Translations under genes and position numbers: made by a program
Origin: Acidobacteriota bacterium
Lineage (GTDB): Bacteria; Acidobacteriota; Thermoanaerobaculia; Multivoradales; J023
Direction of reading: 5' to 3'
Length of the DNA: 38,994 nucleotides
Assembly: GCA_029263355.1 (NCBI GenBank)
Contig: JAJCXQ010000260.1
Location: 1-38,994 of the forward strand
The notes under the pieces: generated by a model
The model's database searches: none
The model's input: only the letters and a program-made list of their open reading frames with translations
What the model was told of the DNA's origin: nothing
Shown here: piece after piece, positions 16,514 through 24,747 of the stretch
Position numbering within the stretch: the stretch's first letter is position 1
How the letters are laid out: each line of letters starts with the position of its first letter

Positions 16514-18526
16514 TTAGCTCCGAAGACTCTCGAGATATTGCTGGATCTCGGCGGGTGATGGACGGGTGGCTGTCGTAGTCTGCCAACTATTGGAGTGCTC
16601 GAAGCGAGTCAGCAGGCGGTCGTCGAGAGGCCCACCCTTGGCACGTTGGCTGAACGTCGCATCTTTGAAATAGGGGATGCGGTCAGCCAGGATCGGCGGG
16701 GAACCTTGGGCGAGGACGATCGACTTGTCGGAACGCAAACCAGCGACTTCGTCGGGGGCAAGTAGCGGTCGTCCGTGTTGCCCTTCACTGATGGTGGTGC
16801 GGGATCCGCGGGTTGCCGTGGAACTGCGTTCCGTCTCGATCGTGACACGACCCACTCGATCGGACACCATGCGAGCCGTCTCGAGATCTGTGGCACCCAT
16901 CGTGACATGAGTGCTGCACAGCTCGCTGAGAGTCTGGTGGACTCCGTAGGTCTCTTTCAGTTGAGTCTGGCTCTGTACCAAGAGGAACAGAAGAACCCCG
17001 TAGCCACGGACGAGGGGCGCAGCCTTGATGAGATAGTCAAGCTTGCCGAGGACAGGAAACTCGTCGAGGAGAAAGAGAAGTTGATGTCGGTAGGGGCGTT
17101 CGTCGCCTGCTCCTACTGGCCTCATAAGTATGTCGCGAAGCCATTGGCTAACAAAGAGGCGCAGCACCCGGGAAAGCCGACTGATGTCGCCTGCTGGCAA
17201 AGTCACATAGAGCGTTGTGGGCCGCTCTCGGTCCATGAGGTCCGTGGGAAGGATCGTGGTGGTTGAGGTATTGAGGACCAGGCGCTCGTCTCCAAACTCG
17301 GTGAGAGTCGACTTCAGATTTGCCACGACCCCGCTGCGGGTCCGTCGGTCCATGTGCAGGAATGCTTGGGCGGTGCCGGCGATTTCTGGGTGGGTCGCGG
17401 ATGGAAGGCCAGAGGGTGCAGTCCAGGGTGCGGAAGGGTCGTGGTGTGTCAAGAACATCTCGACGAGTAGCTCATCGAGGTCTCCGGTCCTAAGAAGCTC
17501 GCGGCATCTGGCGATACTGGGCTTAGCCTCGCAATAGAGCACATGAAGGGTTAGTGCGACGAAAAGCTCTCGAGCTTCGTCGGCCCAGAATTGGTCTGCG
17601 CTATTTCCTGCCACTAGCGTCCTGGCAACAGCTTGCGCCTCGGCTACAGCTTTTTTACCGGCAGGGATCTGAAGTAGTGGATTGTAGTGAGCGTCTCGCC
17701 CGGTGCCGCCCGCTGAGAAGTCGAGGCGGCAGATTTGGTGACCAAGCTGGCGATGACGGTAAGCGGATGTTGTGTCGTAGAGCTCGCCCTTAGGATCAAG
17801 TACGACAGCGCTGTGCTGCCACGTTAAGAGCGTCGGTATCACGAGCGTCGTCGATTTACCGGCTCCGGGTGGTGCGAACGCCAATATATGGCGATCTTGA
17901 TGGCACCGAAGAACCTGGCCCTGGTAGGAACCGAGCACTACCCCACCCTCCTCCTTCGGTAATAAGCCCGAGTCCAGTACTTCCGCCATGGTAGCCCAGT
18001 GGGCCGAACCATGGGTGGCTCCCGTCTTAGGATTCTTCTTGAGGGTCGCAGAGGCGGCAGCTGCGATCCAAATAATGCAGATGCCTAGGTACGTCAGACT
18101 CGCTGTGCCGGCGGCCGCTATGGCGGTCTGAGCTGCAGACGGCAGCCTGTCTGCGTTGGACAGGCGCCGGGCCGTTAGGATGCCTTGTGGGGGATAGACG
18201 GGGCCCCAAGTCAGCATGATGAGAGTGATACTCAATAGCGGCGCACCCCAAGTGGAGGGAGTGGGCCAGTGGCGGCGATAGAGCAAATTTGCCATCCAAG
18301 CGAAGAGGATTGCGGCCGACAGCAGTGCGCAGAGATTGGCGATGTCCTTGGGGAGAAGCCATAGAGGATCGTCGACGAGGGTTAGGCCGTGAGAGTAGTA
18401 AAGCCACTGGGTACCGGTGGCGCTTGCTAAGAGTGCTGCCAGGAGGATTCCGAAGTAGGACCAGTGGACCACACGGCGTCGGGCCATCCGGCTGCCTGGG
18501 AGTTGATATAGCGGTTCATTCGACAT
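16514..18526 (-). CDS. traG: TraG/VirD4-type coupling protein
   Basis: A 670-residue inner-membrane ATPase that brings the relaxase-DNA complex to the secretion channel. About four membrane segments lie in the first 160 residues (near 23-42, 62-84, 95-111 and 133-158). The ATPase domain follows, with Walker A APPGAGKST (218-226), VVLDPKGELYD (241-251, typical of TraG) and Walker B LLFLLDEFPVLG (483-494). LVQSQTQLKETYG lies further on. Length and order are normal for TraG of Trb-type systems. The ATG is preceded by GGAGGGG and overlaps the traF frame by 11 bp. It is third in the operon that begins at 19560 or earlier. Confidence 0.95.
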   Translation of the reverse strand: MSNEPLYQLPGSRMARRRVVHWSYFGILLAALLASATGTQWLYYSHGLTLVDDPLWLLPKDIANLCALLSAAILFAWMANLLYRRHWPTPSTWGAPLLSITLIMLTWGPVYPPQGILTARRLSNADRLPSAAQTAIAAAGTASLTYLGICIIWIAAAASATLKKNPKTGATHGSAHWATMAEVLDSGLLPKEEGGVVLGSYQGQVLRCHQDRHILAFAPPGAGKSTTLVIPTLLTWQHSAVVLDPKGELYDTTSAYRHRQLGHQICRLDFSAGGTGRDAHYNPLLQIPAGKKAVAEAQAVARTLVAGNSADQFWADEARELFVALTLHVLYCEAKPSIARCRELLRTGDLDELLVEMFLTHHDPSAPWTAPSGLPSATHPEIAGTAQAFLHMDRRTRSGVVANLKSTLTEFGDERLVLNTSTTTILPTDLMDRERPTTLYVTLPAGDISRLSRVLRLFVSQWLRDILMRPVGAGDERPYRHQLLFLLDEFPVLGKLDYLIKAAPLVRGYGVLLFLLVQSQTQLKETYGVHQTLSELCSTHVTMGATDLETARMVSDRVGRVTIETERSSTATRGSRTTISEGQHGRPLLAPDEVAGLRSDKSIVLAQGSPPILADRIPYFKDATFSQRAKGGPLDDRLLTRFEHSNSWQTTTATRPSPAEIQQYLESLRS

Positions 18527-19046
18527 GTGTCCCCTCCCCGCTCAGCTTCCACAACAGCTCGAGACGAGTCGTGAGATTGCTTTGCGGTATGACGCCATAG
18601 ATTCGGCTATCGAGGCTTCGGGGTGTCCGTCCTGAGTGCAACCAGACATAGCCTGCTGGCACGGTGCTCGGACCAATGGGTTGGAGCAGCATCGGTCGGC
18701 CACCGCTATCGGTCGCGATGCGTTCGTAGCCAGCGATCGACTGTCCGTTGACGGTGAGAGCGTCGTCATACAGGTGGACCAAATCCCCGGCGATCGCCAC
18801 CACGGTTTTGGCAACGGGTTGGATTCCATCAGGACAAGTGCCGGTGGGCAGGTATCCGCGGTTCGATGCCCAGAGGGCTACTTCAGTCGGTAGACACACG
18901 GCGACGAGATCGCCGCGGTGGACGGTGGTGATCTTGTGCTCGAGGTACAGCGCTTTCGGTGCGCTGGGACTCAAGTTGAGTCGGAGCGGCAACTTAGGGA
19001 CCACGAACCAGATCAGCAGAAGAAAAACTGCCGCAGCATGCTTCAT
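18516..19046 (-). CDS. traF: TraF-like conjugative signal peptidase (S26)
   Basis: A 176-residue membrane-anchored serine protease of the TraF/LepB family, which in IncP plasmids processes and cyclises the TrbC pilin. An N-terminal hydrophobic segment (residues 3-17) is followed by NLSPSAPKALY, with likely nucleophile Ser28 before the conserved S-x-P. The likely general-base lysine is Lys80 in PVAKTVVAIAGD. HSGRTPRSLDSRIYGVI near the C-terminus is the usual S26 box. The start at 19046 has GGAG 8 nt upstream; a longer frame to 19109 would overlap the previous gene by 59 bp. It lies 4 nt after that gene's stop and overlaps traG. Confidence 0.85.
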   Translation of the reverse strand: MKHAAAVFLLLIWFVVPKLPLRLNLSPSAPKALYLEHKITTVHRGDLVAVCLPTEVALWASNRGYLPTGTCPDGIQPVAKTVVAIAGDLVHLYDDALTVNGQSIAGYERIATDSGGRPMLLQPIGPSTVPAGYVWLHSGRTPRSLDSRIYGVIPQSNLTTRLELLWKLSGEGTHVE

Positions 19047-19050
19047 GGAT

Positions 19051-19560
19051 TTATCTCCGTCGAGCGGCTTGGACAATGACGGCTGCGATCCGAAGGAGCT
19101 CGGCTGCACTGCGGTCCTGGTCGAGGACGACCTCTGCAGCTCGATAGAGCATCAAGAGCGGGGCGATGCTCGGAGATACATCACTGAAGCAGGAGTTACA
19201 GTAGGCAGTGCCTTGAAAGGCGCCCGCATAGGGTGGAGGGATTACTTTCTTGCAGGTCGCACAGCTTAGAGGTCCTGGGTGGACCTTGACCGTCCCGACG
19301 GCGAGGAGTTCGTCCACAGCCTGCTTCAAAGAGGGTCGGGCATAGCAATTGTGGCATTTGCTCGCCGCTTCGAGTTGGTCCAGAGCTCCGGCGAGCGCAC
19401 CCTCTTCGTCTAGCTCGCGAAAGCAAGGGGTGCATATTGGATTCTGAAATTGATGACCTGAGATTCCCTCGTGAACCGGCTCACGGCAGCTGTAGCACCG
19501 CCGCATCTTCTCATTGAGCTTTAGGGATAGTCCTGCGTCCAATCGGGAGAACCTGCGCAT
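19051..19560 (-). CDS. ten-cysteine zinc-knuckle protein in the transfer operon
   Basis: A 169-residue protein with five CxxC motifs: 22/25, 43/46, 69/72, 100/103 and 121/124. The first two and the last two are each separated by 17 residues (CX2C-X17-CX2C), which suggests two LIM- or ribbon-like zinc sites joined by a linker that carries the unpaired CxxC. The C-terminus is helical and ends VIVQAARRR. No signal peptide is seen, so it is probably cytosolic. GGAAGA about 7-8 nt upstream supports the ATG at 19560. It is co-directional with traF (4-nt gap), pointing to a role in transfer or its control. I do not recognise the family. Confidence 0.65.
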   Translation of the reverse strand: MRRFSRLDAGLSLKLNEKMRRCYSCREPVHEGISGHQFQNPICTPCFRELDEEGALAGALDQLEAASKCHNCYARPSLKQAVDELLAVGTVKVHPGPLSCATCKKVIPPPYAGAFQGTAYCNSCFSDVSPSIAPLLMLYRAAEVVLDQDRSAAELLRIAAVIVQAARRR

Positions 19561-19642
19561 GGGTTGTTCTTCCGATTTAGTGGTGAGCCGAGGCTGCTAG
19601 CCTGCTGGTGATCTGTAGCGACAGCATGAGGTTAGTGGACCG

Positions 19643-20176
19643 TCAGACACCAATAAAGGCACGGATTAAGTCCGGCGAGAGAGGACTAGAGGCGCGGTTC
19701 TTAAGCAGCCGACGTGCTCTTAGTTCGTCCAACAGTCGACGTGAGAGGCGGACTATCTGGGTGTGGTTGTTGGAAGTACCTTGATTGGCAAGCCTGCTCA
19801 CTCCAAAACTCATGTGCTGCGTGTCAAAGTCGCTGGGAAAATGTTGATTTGCGAGTCTTCGAGATTCTGAGAGCTCGAAGAGCAGGTCGATATTTACCTC
19901 TCGAGCCGGAAGACCGAGTGCTTGAGAGGCGTGGGTCCATTTTCGTCGTTGCGGTAGCAGGGCGTCGAAATGCGAAAGTGCGCTCGTGAATACCAACTCT
20001 AAGTGGTGAGTTTGGATTCCAGCTCGGGCCGCAAGTCGAATGACTCGGTTCGAAGCTGGTCCGGCCACTAGGGATTGAAGAGTAAATCCAAGGCCCCACG
20101 GATATTGGCGTGCTACGGCTTCAAGGGTGCACACAAGCTCTGGATCAAACGGTCTGTATGTTCCTGGCGGCTGCAT
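19643..20176 (-). CDS. hypothetical protein
   Basis: A 177-residue basic protein (begins MQPPGTYRPFDPELVCTLEA). Patches like VIRLAARAGIQTHHLEL and HTQIVRLSRRLLDELRARRL look helical and could bind nucleic acid, but no known domain is recognised. It lies 82 bp upstream of the zinc-knuckle gene in the same direction and may lead the transfer operon. The Shine-Dalgarno is poor (AGAAGAG abuts the ATG), which lowers confidence. The GC content is lower than in the relaxase gene. Overlapping plus-strand frames here look less protein-like. Confidence 0.45.
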   Translation of the reverse strand: MQPPGTYRPFDPELVCTLEAVARQYPWGLGFTLQSLVAGPASNRVIRLAARAGIQTHHLELVFTSALSHFDALLPQRRKWTHASQALGLPAREVNIDLLFELSESRRLANQHFPSDFDTQHMSFGVSRLANQGTSNNHTQIVRLSRRLLDELRARRLLKNRASSPLSPDLIRAFIGV

Positions 20177-20522
20177 CTCTTCTCAGAAAGTAACAGGAGG
20201 TCTTGCACGAGGTCTGCACGGTTTCGCAATCCGTTCGGTTGGCGAAAACGTGCAGAAGCTGATCTAAGTTGATATGCAGAGCATGCAAGGACCAGCTTTT
20301 AGCATAGAGAGATCTCGTCCTAAAGTTCTCTGGATCCGGGCTTTAGTTAGTTCTACCGCTCGGTCGGCGATATCGTGCAGTGCTTGTAAGTTGGGTCGCT
20401 GCGATCCGACACTCATTCACGGATTCGTCGAGGTAGAGAAGGAGAGATTGTCATGCAGGTATCTAGTCAAGTGCGTGCCGGAGCAGGCCCAATGATCATT
20501 CCCGTTGGCTAAGACGCGAGAG

Positions 20523-20548
20523 GTGGGAGCGACTCGGGTTGCTCCCAC
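20523..20548. repeat. REP-like hairpin
   Basis: An 11-bp stem, GTGGGAGCGAC / GTTGCTCCCAC (one G-T pair), with a TCGG loop. The head GTGGGAGCGAC is like the repetitive extragenic palindromes of Pseudomonas and Xanthomonadaceae. There is no T-run, so it is not a standard terminator. It lies in the 463-bp gap 20177-20639, upstream of the promoter at 20572; the remainder of that gap (20177-20522) holds no gene I can support. Confidence 0.45.
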
Positions 20549-20571
20549 GTGCTCAAAGTCGGCCCAGACCC

Positions 20572-20600
20572 CAGACAGGGCAGACCATAATGGGTATAAT
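20572..20600 (+). promoter_or_regulatory. promoter for the TPR gene
   Basis: A consensus -10 TATAAT (20595-20600) is preceded at exactly 17 bp by CAGACA (20572-20577, 4 of 6 matches to TTGACA). Transcription would start near 20607, giving a ~33-nt leader with GGAGGG before the ATG at 20640. Confidence 0.55.
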
Positions 20601-20639
20601 CTGTTTGAATCCAACAGAAAAGCGGAGGGAAATTGCTCT

Positions 20640-21731
20640 ATGCACAGTCTTGAATATAGTAGGCGGCTGGTGGCCCGTATTTCCTCGATGCGCAACCCTT
20701 TGGATTTACTCGACAAACAGAGTTATTGGGACCCTGGTTTTTTGGCGCTGTATCTCGATGAGTTGGACGAGATGTTGTTCCAGGATCCAGTGGCTGCTCT
20801 TTCTTGGGCTGAGGTGGCCATCCCTCTGTCGTTATTGCAGGTAGAACCTGACTCCGAAACAGCAAGGGCGAACAAGGTTAGGGCCTACTCGGTAATCGGA
20901 ACAGCACTGAGACGAAATCATCGTCTCGAAGAGGCACGGAACTGCTATGAAGTTGCGGCGCGGCTTCACCGGAGCCTTGGCACTTCTTCCTTAGTCTGGG
21001 GCGATCTTCTACTGCGGCTTGCAGCGTTGCGGATCGACTTCCACGATCATCGCCGAGCTCAAGCGGAGCTTGAAGAAGCGACTAGGATCTTTGAGGGCGT
21101 TGGCAGCCCTAAGCTGGGTGAGGTACTTGTTCTACGTGGTTTTTCATTTGCCAAGACAGATAGATACAAGCTAGCCATAGACTCTTTTGGGCGTGCACTT
21201 GTTACGGTCAAGCCTTCGGCGACCTCTCCAGCGGCCCAACGTATTCATCATTCAGCTGTACACAATCTCGCATTCGTAGTGGCTCAGCGGGGATGGAAGC
21301 AGGGAGACTTGCAGCTTGCTCTGAGACTGACGCGAGAAGCACGGAGGTTTTTAAGAGATACGAGGCCTTCTATTAGTAGATACAGCTTGATCTGGCTTGA
21401 GGGCGTGATCAGGGCGCAGCAGTCGTATCACCCCTTGGCTCGAAATCTATTCCTACGGGCGCGCAAGGGTTTCATCAGGCTCGAGCTGCCTTACGAAGTT
21501 GCTCTAGTGAGTCTAGATCTTGGAGAGTTGTATCTGTTCCTCCAAGAGTGGCCGAGATTGAAGAGGCTGGCTGGCGACACATTCATAATATTCCGAAGTC
21601 TAGGAGCACACGAGGAGGGGCTCGCTGCTCTACAGCTATGGAAGAGCGCTACAGAGTCTGAGACTCTTACGAGAGTAATACTCGAAGAAGTTCGCGGTTC
21701 CGTTACACCGCACCTAAACGGACAATGCTGA
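20640..21731 (+). CDS. tetratricopeptide-repeat protein
   Basis: A 363-residue soluble, almost all-helical protein. Repeats are seen in ARANKVRAYSVIGTALRRN, EARNCYEVAARLHRSLG, AQAELEEATRIFEGVG, YKLAIDSFGRALVTV and LARNLFLRARKGF. The end part (PYEVALVSLDLGELYLFL, then FRSLGAHEEGLAALQLW) matches a TPR family I recall as abundant in Thermoanaerobaculia-like Acidobacteriota, where roles are mostly unknown. The start at 20640 (GGAGGG 10 nt upstream, promoter at 20572) is preferred over 20505, which would translate the REP-like hairpin. It is a stand-alone gene, convergent with the par operon. It may be host-derived cargo or a scaffold; no catalytic motif is seen. Confidence 0.75.
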   Translation: MHSLEYSRRLVARISSMRNPLDLLDKQSYWDPGFLALYLDELDEMLFQDPVAALSWAEVAIPLSLLQVEPDSETARANKVRAYSVIGTALRRNHRLEEARNCYEVAARLHRSLGTSSLVWGDLLLRLAALRIDFHDHRRAQAELEEATRIFEGVGSPKLGEVLVLRGFSFAKTDRYKLAIDSFGRALVTVKPSATSPAAQRIHHSAVHNLAFVVAQRGWKQGDLQLALRLTREARRFLRDTRPSISRYSLIWLEGVIRAQQSYHPLARNLFLRARKGFIRLELPYEVALVSLDLGELYLFLQEWPRLKRLAGDTFIIFRSLGAHEEGLAALQLWKSATESETLTRVILEEVRGSVTPHLNGQC

Positions 21732-21759
21732 GACAAAAAGGCGTGTAGAAACCAGTTTC

Positions 21760-22107
21760 CTAGAGCCCTTGGTCGCTGAGCCACTTCTTCATCAGATCCT
21801 CTACTAGCTCGCTCAATGTAATTTGATTGAGGGCGACCTGAGACTTGACCTTCAGGAAGGTTTGGCGATGCACGTAAATCGCCAAATTGTGGTAATCAGG
21901 GTTCCCGTTCCGCGTAATACGCTTTTTTAGAGGGCTGCGGTTTTTCGATGGCGGATTAGATTTGACTACCGGGGCCCTGGTGGCAGTTGGCTTTCGACGA
22001 GTGGCACGTGGCTTACTTTTAACAGAAGTATCGGGCTGCTCGCTAGGCGCTGGGTCTACATCTAGTTCGCTTTCCGGATCGAATAGGCCGGCAAACCTGC
22101 TCGTCAC
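21760..22107 (-). CDS. ParG-like centromere-binding protein
   Basis: A 115-residue protein. Residues 1-70 are a basic, Pro/Lys/Arg-rich flexible tail (KSKPRATRRKPTATRAP). Residues about 72-113 look like a ribbon-helix-helix domain (HNLAIYVHRQTFLKVKSQV, then LSELVEDLMKKWL). This is the layout of ParG-type partners of small ParA proteins: the RHH binds the centromere and the tail stimulates the ATPase. Its ATG overlaps the parA stop (ATGA), so the two are coupled. The assignment rests on architecture and position, not on sequence identity to ParG. Confidence 0.7.
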   Translation of the reverse strand: MTSRFAGLFDPESELDVDPAPSEQPDTSVKSKPRATRRKPTATRAPVVKSNPPSKNRSPLKKRITRNGNPDYHNLAIYVHRQTFLKVKSQVALNQITLSELVEDLMKKWLSDQGL

Positions 22108-22736
22108 TGCTGGCTCCCTAGATGGGCAATTATCTCTCGTCCGAGCTCTTCGTAGAGACGGGAGACTTCCTTAGCTCTCCTATCTTTCTTCACTGCCCCA
22201 ACCGAAACTCCATCCAGCACTGCTTTCTGGAAGACCACTGCTCGGGGTATGGTGGTTTGGAAGAGGAGTTCGGCTGGAAGAGATTCACGGGCCTCAGCGC
22301 CGAAGCTGTTTGGGGGCGGCGGCACGATTGCCAGTAGCACCTTGTACTTGGAATCCGGAATTTTTAATCGCCTTAGATCTCTCACGATTAGGTTGAGGGC
22401 GTCTAGACCGAAGCTGTCAGGGACCGTTGGCAGAACCATGAGATTGCAACCGGCAGCCAACTCCTGCAGGTCTTCCGGTTCAGCTCTCGCTTTTGTGTCT
22501 ACTACTATCCACTCATGAAGAGCTGACCAACGGGCGACTTCTCGTTCGCTGACTACCTTGAACGGCATTGACCCTCTTTTGGCCCAAGAAGTTGCTGACC
22601 TATTTGGGTCGCCATCGACTAACAAGGTAGGGCCTAGGGAGCTAAAGAAGAACGCTAGTTCAGTCGCCGTGGTTGTTTTGGCGCAGCCACCTTTATGGCT
22701 CGCTACCGTTATTATTTTTCGTTGCATGGGAGTCAT
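22104..22736 (-). CDS. parA: ParA-family partition ATPase
   Basis: A 210-residue ParA (small, type Ib-like, no N-terminal HTH) that would drive plasmid segregation over the nucleoid. It has a deviant Walker A, SHKGGCAKTT, near residues 13-22, with the signature lysine kept but the usual second Gly replaced by Ala. FFSSLGPTLLVDGDPNRSAT gives motif A'. HEWIVVDTKARAEP is the Walker B region (IVVDT), and LMVLPTVPDSFGLDAL follows. Three in-frame starts exist (22763, 22736, 22727). The two internal ones are favoured because the first lies within the repeat block. It is the first gene of the par operon, divergent from rep. Confidence 0.85.
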   Translation of the reverse strand: MTPMQRKIITVASHKGGCAKTTTATELAFFFSSLGPTLLVDGDPNRSATSWAKRGSMPFKVVSEREVARWSALHEWIVVDTKARAEPEDLQELAAGCNLMVLPTVPDSFGLDALNLIVRDLRRLKIPDSKYKVLLAIVPPPPNSFGAEARESLPAELLFQTTIPRAVVFQKAVLDGVSVGAVKKDRRAKEVSRLYEELGREIIAHLGSQQ

Positions 22737-22751
22737 GCTACCTGGCTCGCT

Positions 22752-22920
22752 CCAAATAGTCAACTAGCTAACTGGCTAAATAGCCAGATAGCTAGCTTTT
22801 TGGATGGCTAACTACCTAAATATCCAACTATTTAGCTTGCTGACTAGCCAAATAGTCAACACGATCAGCAAGTTAACTTGCTAAATAGCTAAATATTCAG
22901 AAATTCAACTAGCCAACAAG
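22752..22920. repeat. AT-rich palindrome block between parA and rep (candidate centromere)
   Basis: About 170 bp very rich in TAGC/GCTA words. It contains CTGGCTAAATAGCCAG (22772-22787, 7-bp arms), a perfect 16-bp palindrome AGCAAGTTAACTTGCT (22867-22882), two exact copies of CCAAATAGTCAAC (22752 and 22848) and several GCTAAATAGC words. Position upstream of a small ParA with an RHH partner is where type Ib centromeres lie. It may also hold the divergent par and rep promoters, or initiator sites. Confidence 0.6.
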
Positions 22921-22978
22921 ACAACGAGTACCTAGAATAGCTCCGCGAGACGCTGCTCGATCCAAAGCCTAGAAGAGA

Positions 22979-24049
22979 ATGTGTGGGAAGCAAATGAAGA
23001 TATTGGATCAGATTCGGTTGGAACTCGAAATCGATCGCAACCGGGCAAACAAAACCCGCAAACCACGGAAGCGTGAGATAGGGAAACGAGACGAGAGACG
23101 CGCTGAGGCCATAGTTCAACTGCGCACTCATCTTGACCGTGCCAGTACAGAGAACCTTAGGACCAATGCTTGGCGCCTTGCACGCCACCTAGCCTTAGGG
23201 TTCTTACCTCGAAAGCCAACCGCGGATCGAGATGTGTCGAGAGTGTTGCGACTTGGCACCAGTCCTGAGCTATGGGTCAAAGTGACTTACTCTAGTACGG
23301 AGGACGAAGAACTGGCTCACGGACAGGATCGATACCTTCTCGCTGCAATCGTCGAGAATGCCATTGCTAACGGTTCGCCAGTAGTCACCTTCCGGCATCT
23401 AGGTGACGTTCTTCGACTGTTTGGGTTACCTACTGGCGGGTCTTCAATTGAGATCTTGCGGCAGCGCTTTAGGCGTCTTCAAGCTCTCACCATAAGGATT
23501 GCCTTCGCTTCGAGCCGCGAGGCATTAAAGGATCCTGGAGTAGGAGAGAACTTGCTGGTGATTAGGGGCTACAGCCTGCCGACGAGGCGTGAGCTCCGAG
23601 AGAATAGGAATTCTAGCAGCCTAGCGCCTACGGACGAGCATCCGTACTCTGTGCGACTAAGCGACGATTTCTTTAATCACCTACGCGACCCATCCAACCA
23701 CCTTCTGGTCCCCTTCCAAATACTGTACCTATTCCGTGATTCTCCGACAGGCTGGGATTACGCTTGCTTGGTAATTGCGCGGTGTTTAGCAGCGCGGTCG
23801 CCCAACACCATCGATCACGAGACGCTTCTGGAGATCCTGTCTGACAGTGACAAGGAACCCGATCGTGTCTTTTTCGACAGATTAGGAAAGTACCACGCGA
23901 AGCTGATGGCAGCGACGGGTGGTCAACTGAAAGCCAGGCTTGAGAAGACATCACCATTACCAACTGGCGGGCGCCCTAAAGATCAATGGGTCCTACGGAT
24001 CGAGCGGAGTTCGGTCGTAACATCGGGCAGACAGAAGAAGCTCAAATAA
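22979..24049 (+). CDS. plasmid replication initiator (Rep)
   Basis: A 356-residue basic protein. After a highly charged N-terminus (NRANKTRKPRKREIGKRDER), it has VTYSSTEDEELAHGQDRYLL, then FRHLGDVLRLFGLPTGGSS, then VRLSDDFFNHL. It ends with a basic tail. This succession (a 'RDRYLL...' helix, winged-helix-like segments, 'LS..F...L') resembles TrfA/RepA-type initiators, but I cannot name the family. It is flanked by the palindrome block upstream and the iteron origin downstream, which is the strongest argument for its role. The start could be 22994 (MKILDQI, GGGAAG upstream) instead of 22979. Base composition is more AT-rich than in the transfer genes. Confidence 0.75.
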   Translation: MCGKQMKILDQIRLELEIDRNRANKTRKPRKREIGKRDERRAEAIVQLRTHLDRASTENLRTNAWRLARHLALGFLPRKPTADRDVSRVLRLGTSPELWVKVTYSSTEDEELAHGQDRYLLAAIVENAIANGSPVVTFRHLGDVLRLFGLPTGGSSIEILRQRFRRLQALTIRIAFASSREALKDPGVGENLLVIRGYSLPTRRELRENRNSSSLAPTDEHPYSVRLSDDFFNHLRDPSNHLLVPFQILYLFRDSPTGWDYACLVIARCLAARSPNTIDHETLLEILSDSDKEPDRVFFDRLGKYHAKLMAATGGQLKARLEKTSPLPTGGRPKDQWVLRIERSSVVTSGRQKKLK

Positions 24050-24620
24050 TAGAGATAACAAACTTATTCAAGCAACTAATACACGAAAAAACAGAACAAC
24101 TAACGTCGATCGCCCTACGTTAGTGCGTCCGAGCACCCTCTATTGAGACGTGTTTTTGGCATAAAGGAGCAGTCTTCTAGCACCGTTAGAGCACCAAACA
24201 CCAACATACGACATGTTTTCCACAGGCCGAGTAGAACCGGAATACGTAGCGTCGAACAACCTACGTAACTAGCGATTTTAAGGAAAAAATTGTTTTTAGC
24301 CACTCGACAACACAGAAAACAAGAATAAGGCACTTGCTACTTATGGCCCAGAACAAGAGTTTTCCACAGAGAGAGCGTTTTGTGGCGGTTTTCCACATCG
24401 AACGACCTACGAAAGACAACGGCTTTTACGTCTAACGACCTACGAATATAGGGTACTCCTACGTCCAACGACCTTCGAAAGTCGCCGCACGAACGTCCAA
24501 CAACCTACGAAAGAAACGCTAACCGCCTTTTTCCACAATACTTTATAAAGACCTAGGGTTTCTCAGAGAGGGTCTCTGACAGGGTACCTGACAGGGTTTA
24601 GCTTCGCCTATTACTGTGGA
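24050..24620. other. origin of vegetative replication (oriV)
   Basis: A gene-free segment just downstream of rep. It holds six iteron copies (24103-24513, listed separately) and four boxes TTTTCCACA at 24216-24224, 24360-24368, 24389-24397 and 24529-24537, each matching the DnaA consensus TTWTNCACA. An AT-rich stretch (ACAATACTTTATAAAG, about 24534-24550), a TCAGAGA-GGG-TCTCTGA inverted repeat (24563-24579) and a direct repeat CTGACAGGGT at 24576 and 24588 follow. Bases 24621-24747 are the leader of the XRE gene, with AGGAG before its ATG. Confidence 0.8.
24103..24513 (+). repeat. six iterons, consensus ACGTCNAACRACCTACGAAAG
   Basis: Copies start at 24103, 24249, 24395, 24428, 24461 and 24493. 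The last four are nearly evenly spaced (33, 33 and 32 bp, about three helical turns); the first three are exactly 146 bp apart. Copies 4-6 differ from copy 3 at only a few positions; copy 1 is the most divergent (ATCGCCC core). The third copy overlaps a DnaA box. These are expected binding sites for the Rep protein encoded just upstream. Confidence 0.8.
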
Positions 24621-24747
24621 AACAGAACAAATCGCTTCTTCGCCTCAACAAAACAGCCTATTTCGGTTTCTTCATAAGGAGTCGGTTCCCGAACCGGAGG
24701 ATCCATTGCGTTTGTCTCATGATCAGCAACCGAAGTAGCAGGAGAAC

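Noticed and set aside
20267..20416. 50-codon minus-strand frame (MSVGSQRPNLQALHDIAD...) upstream of the 19643-20176 gene
   Set aside because: Plausible composition but no ribosome-binding site, and it directly follows an in-frame stop; not enough support.
20505..20639. Earlier start for the TPR gene
   Set aside because: It lies upstream of a TATAAT promoter and translates through the REP-like hairpin; the start at 20640 has GGAGGG.
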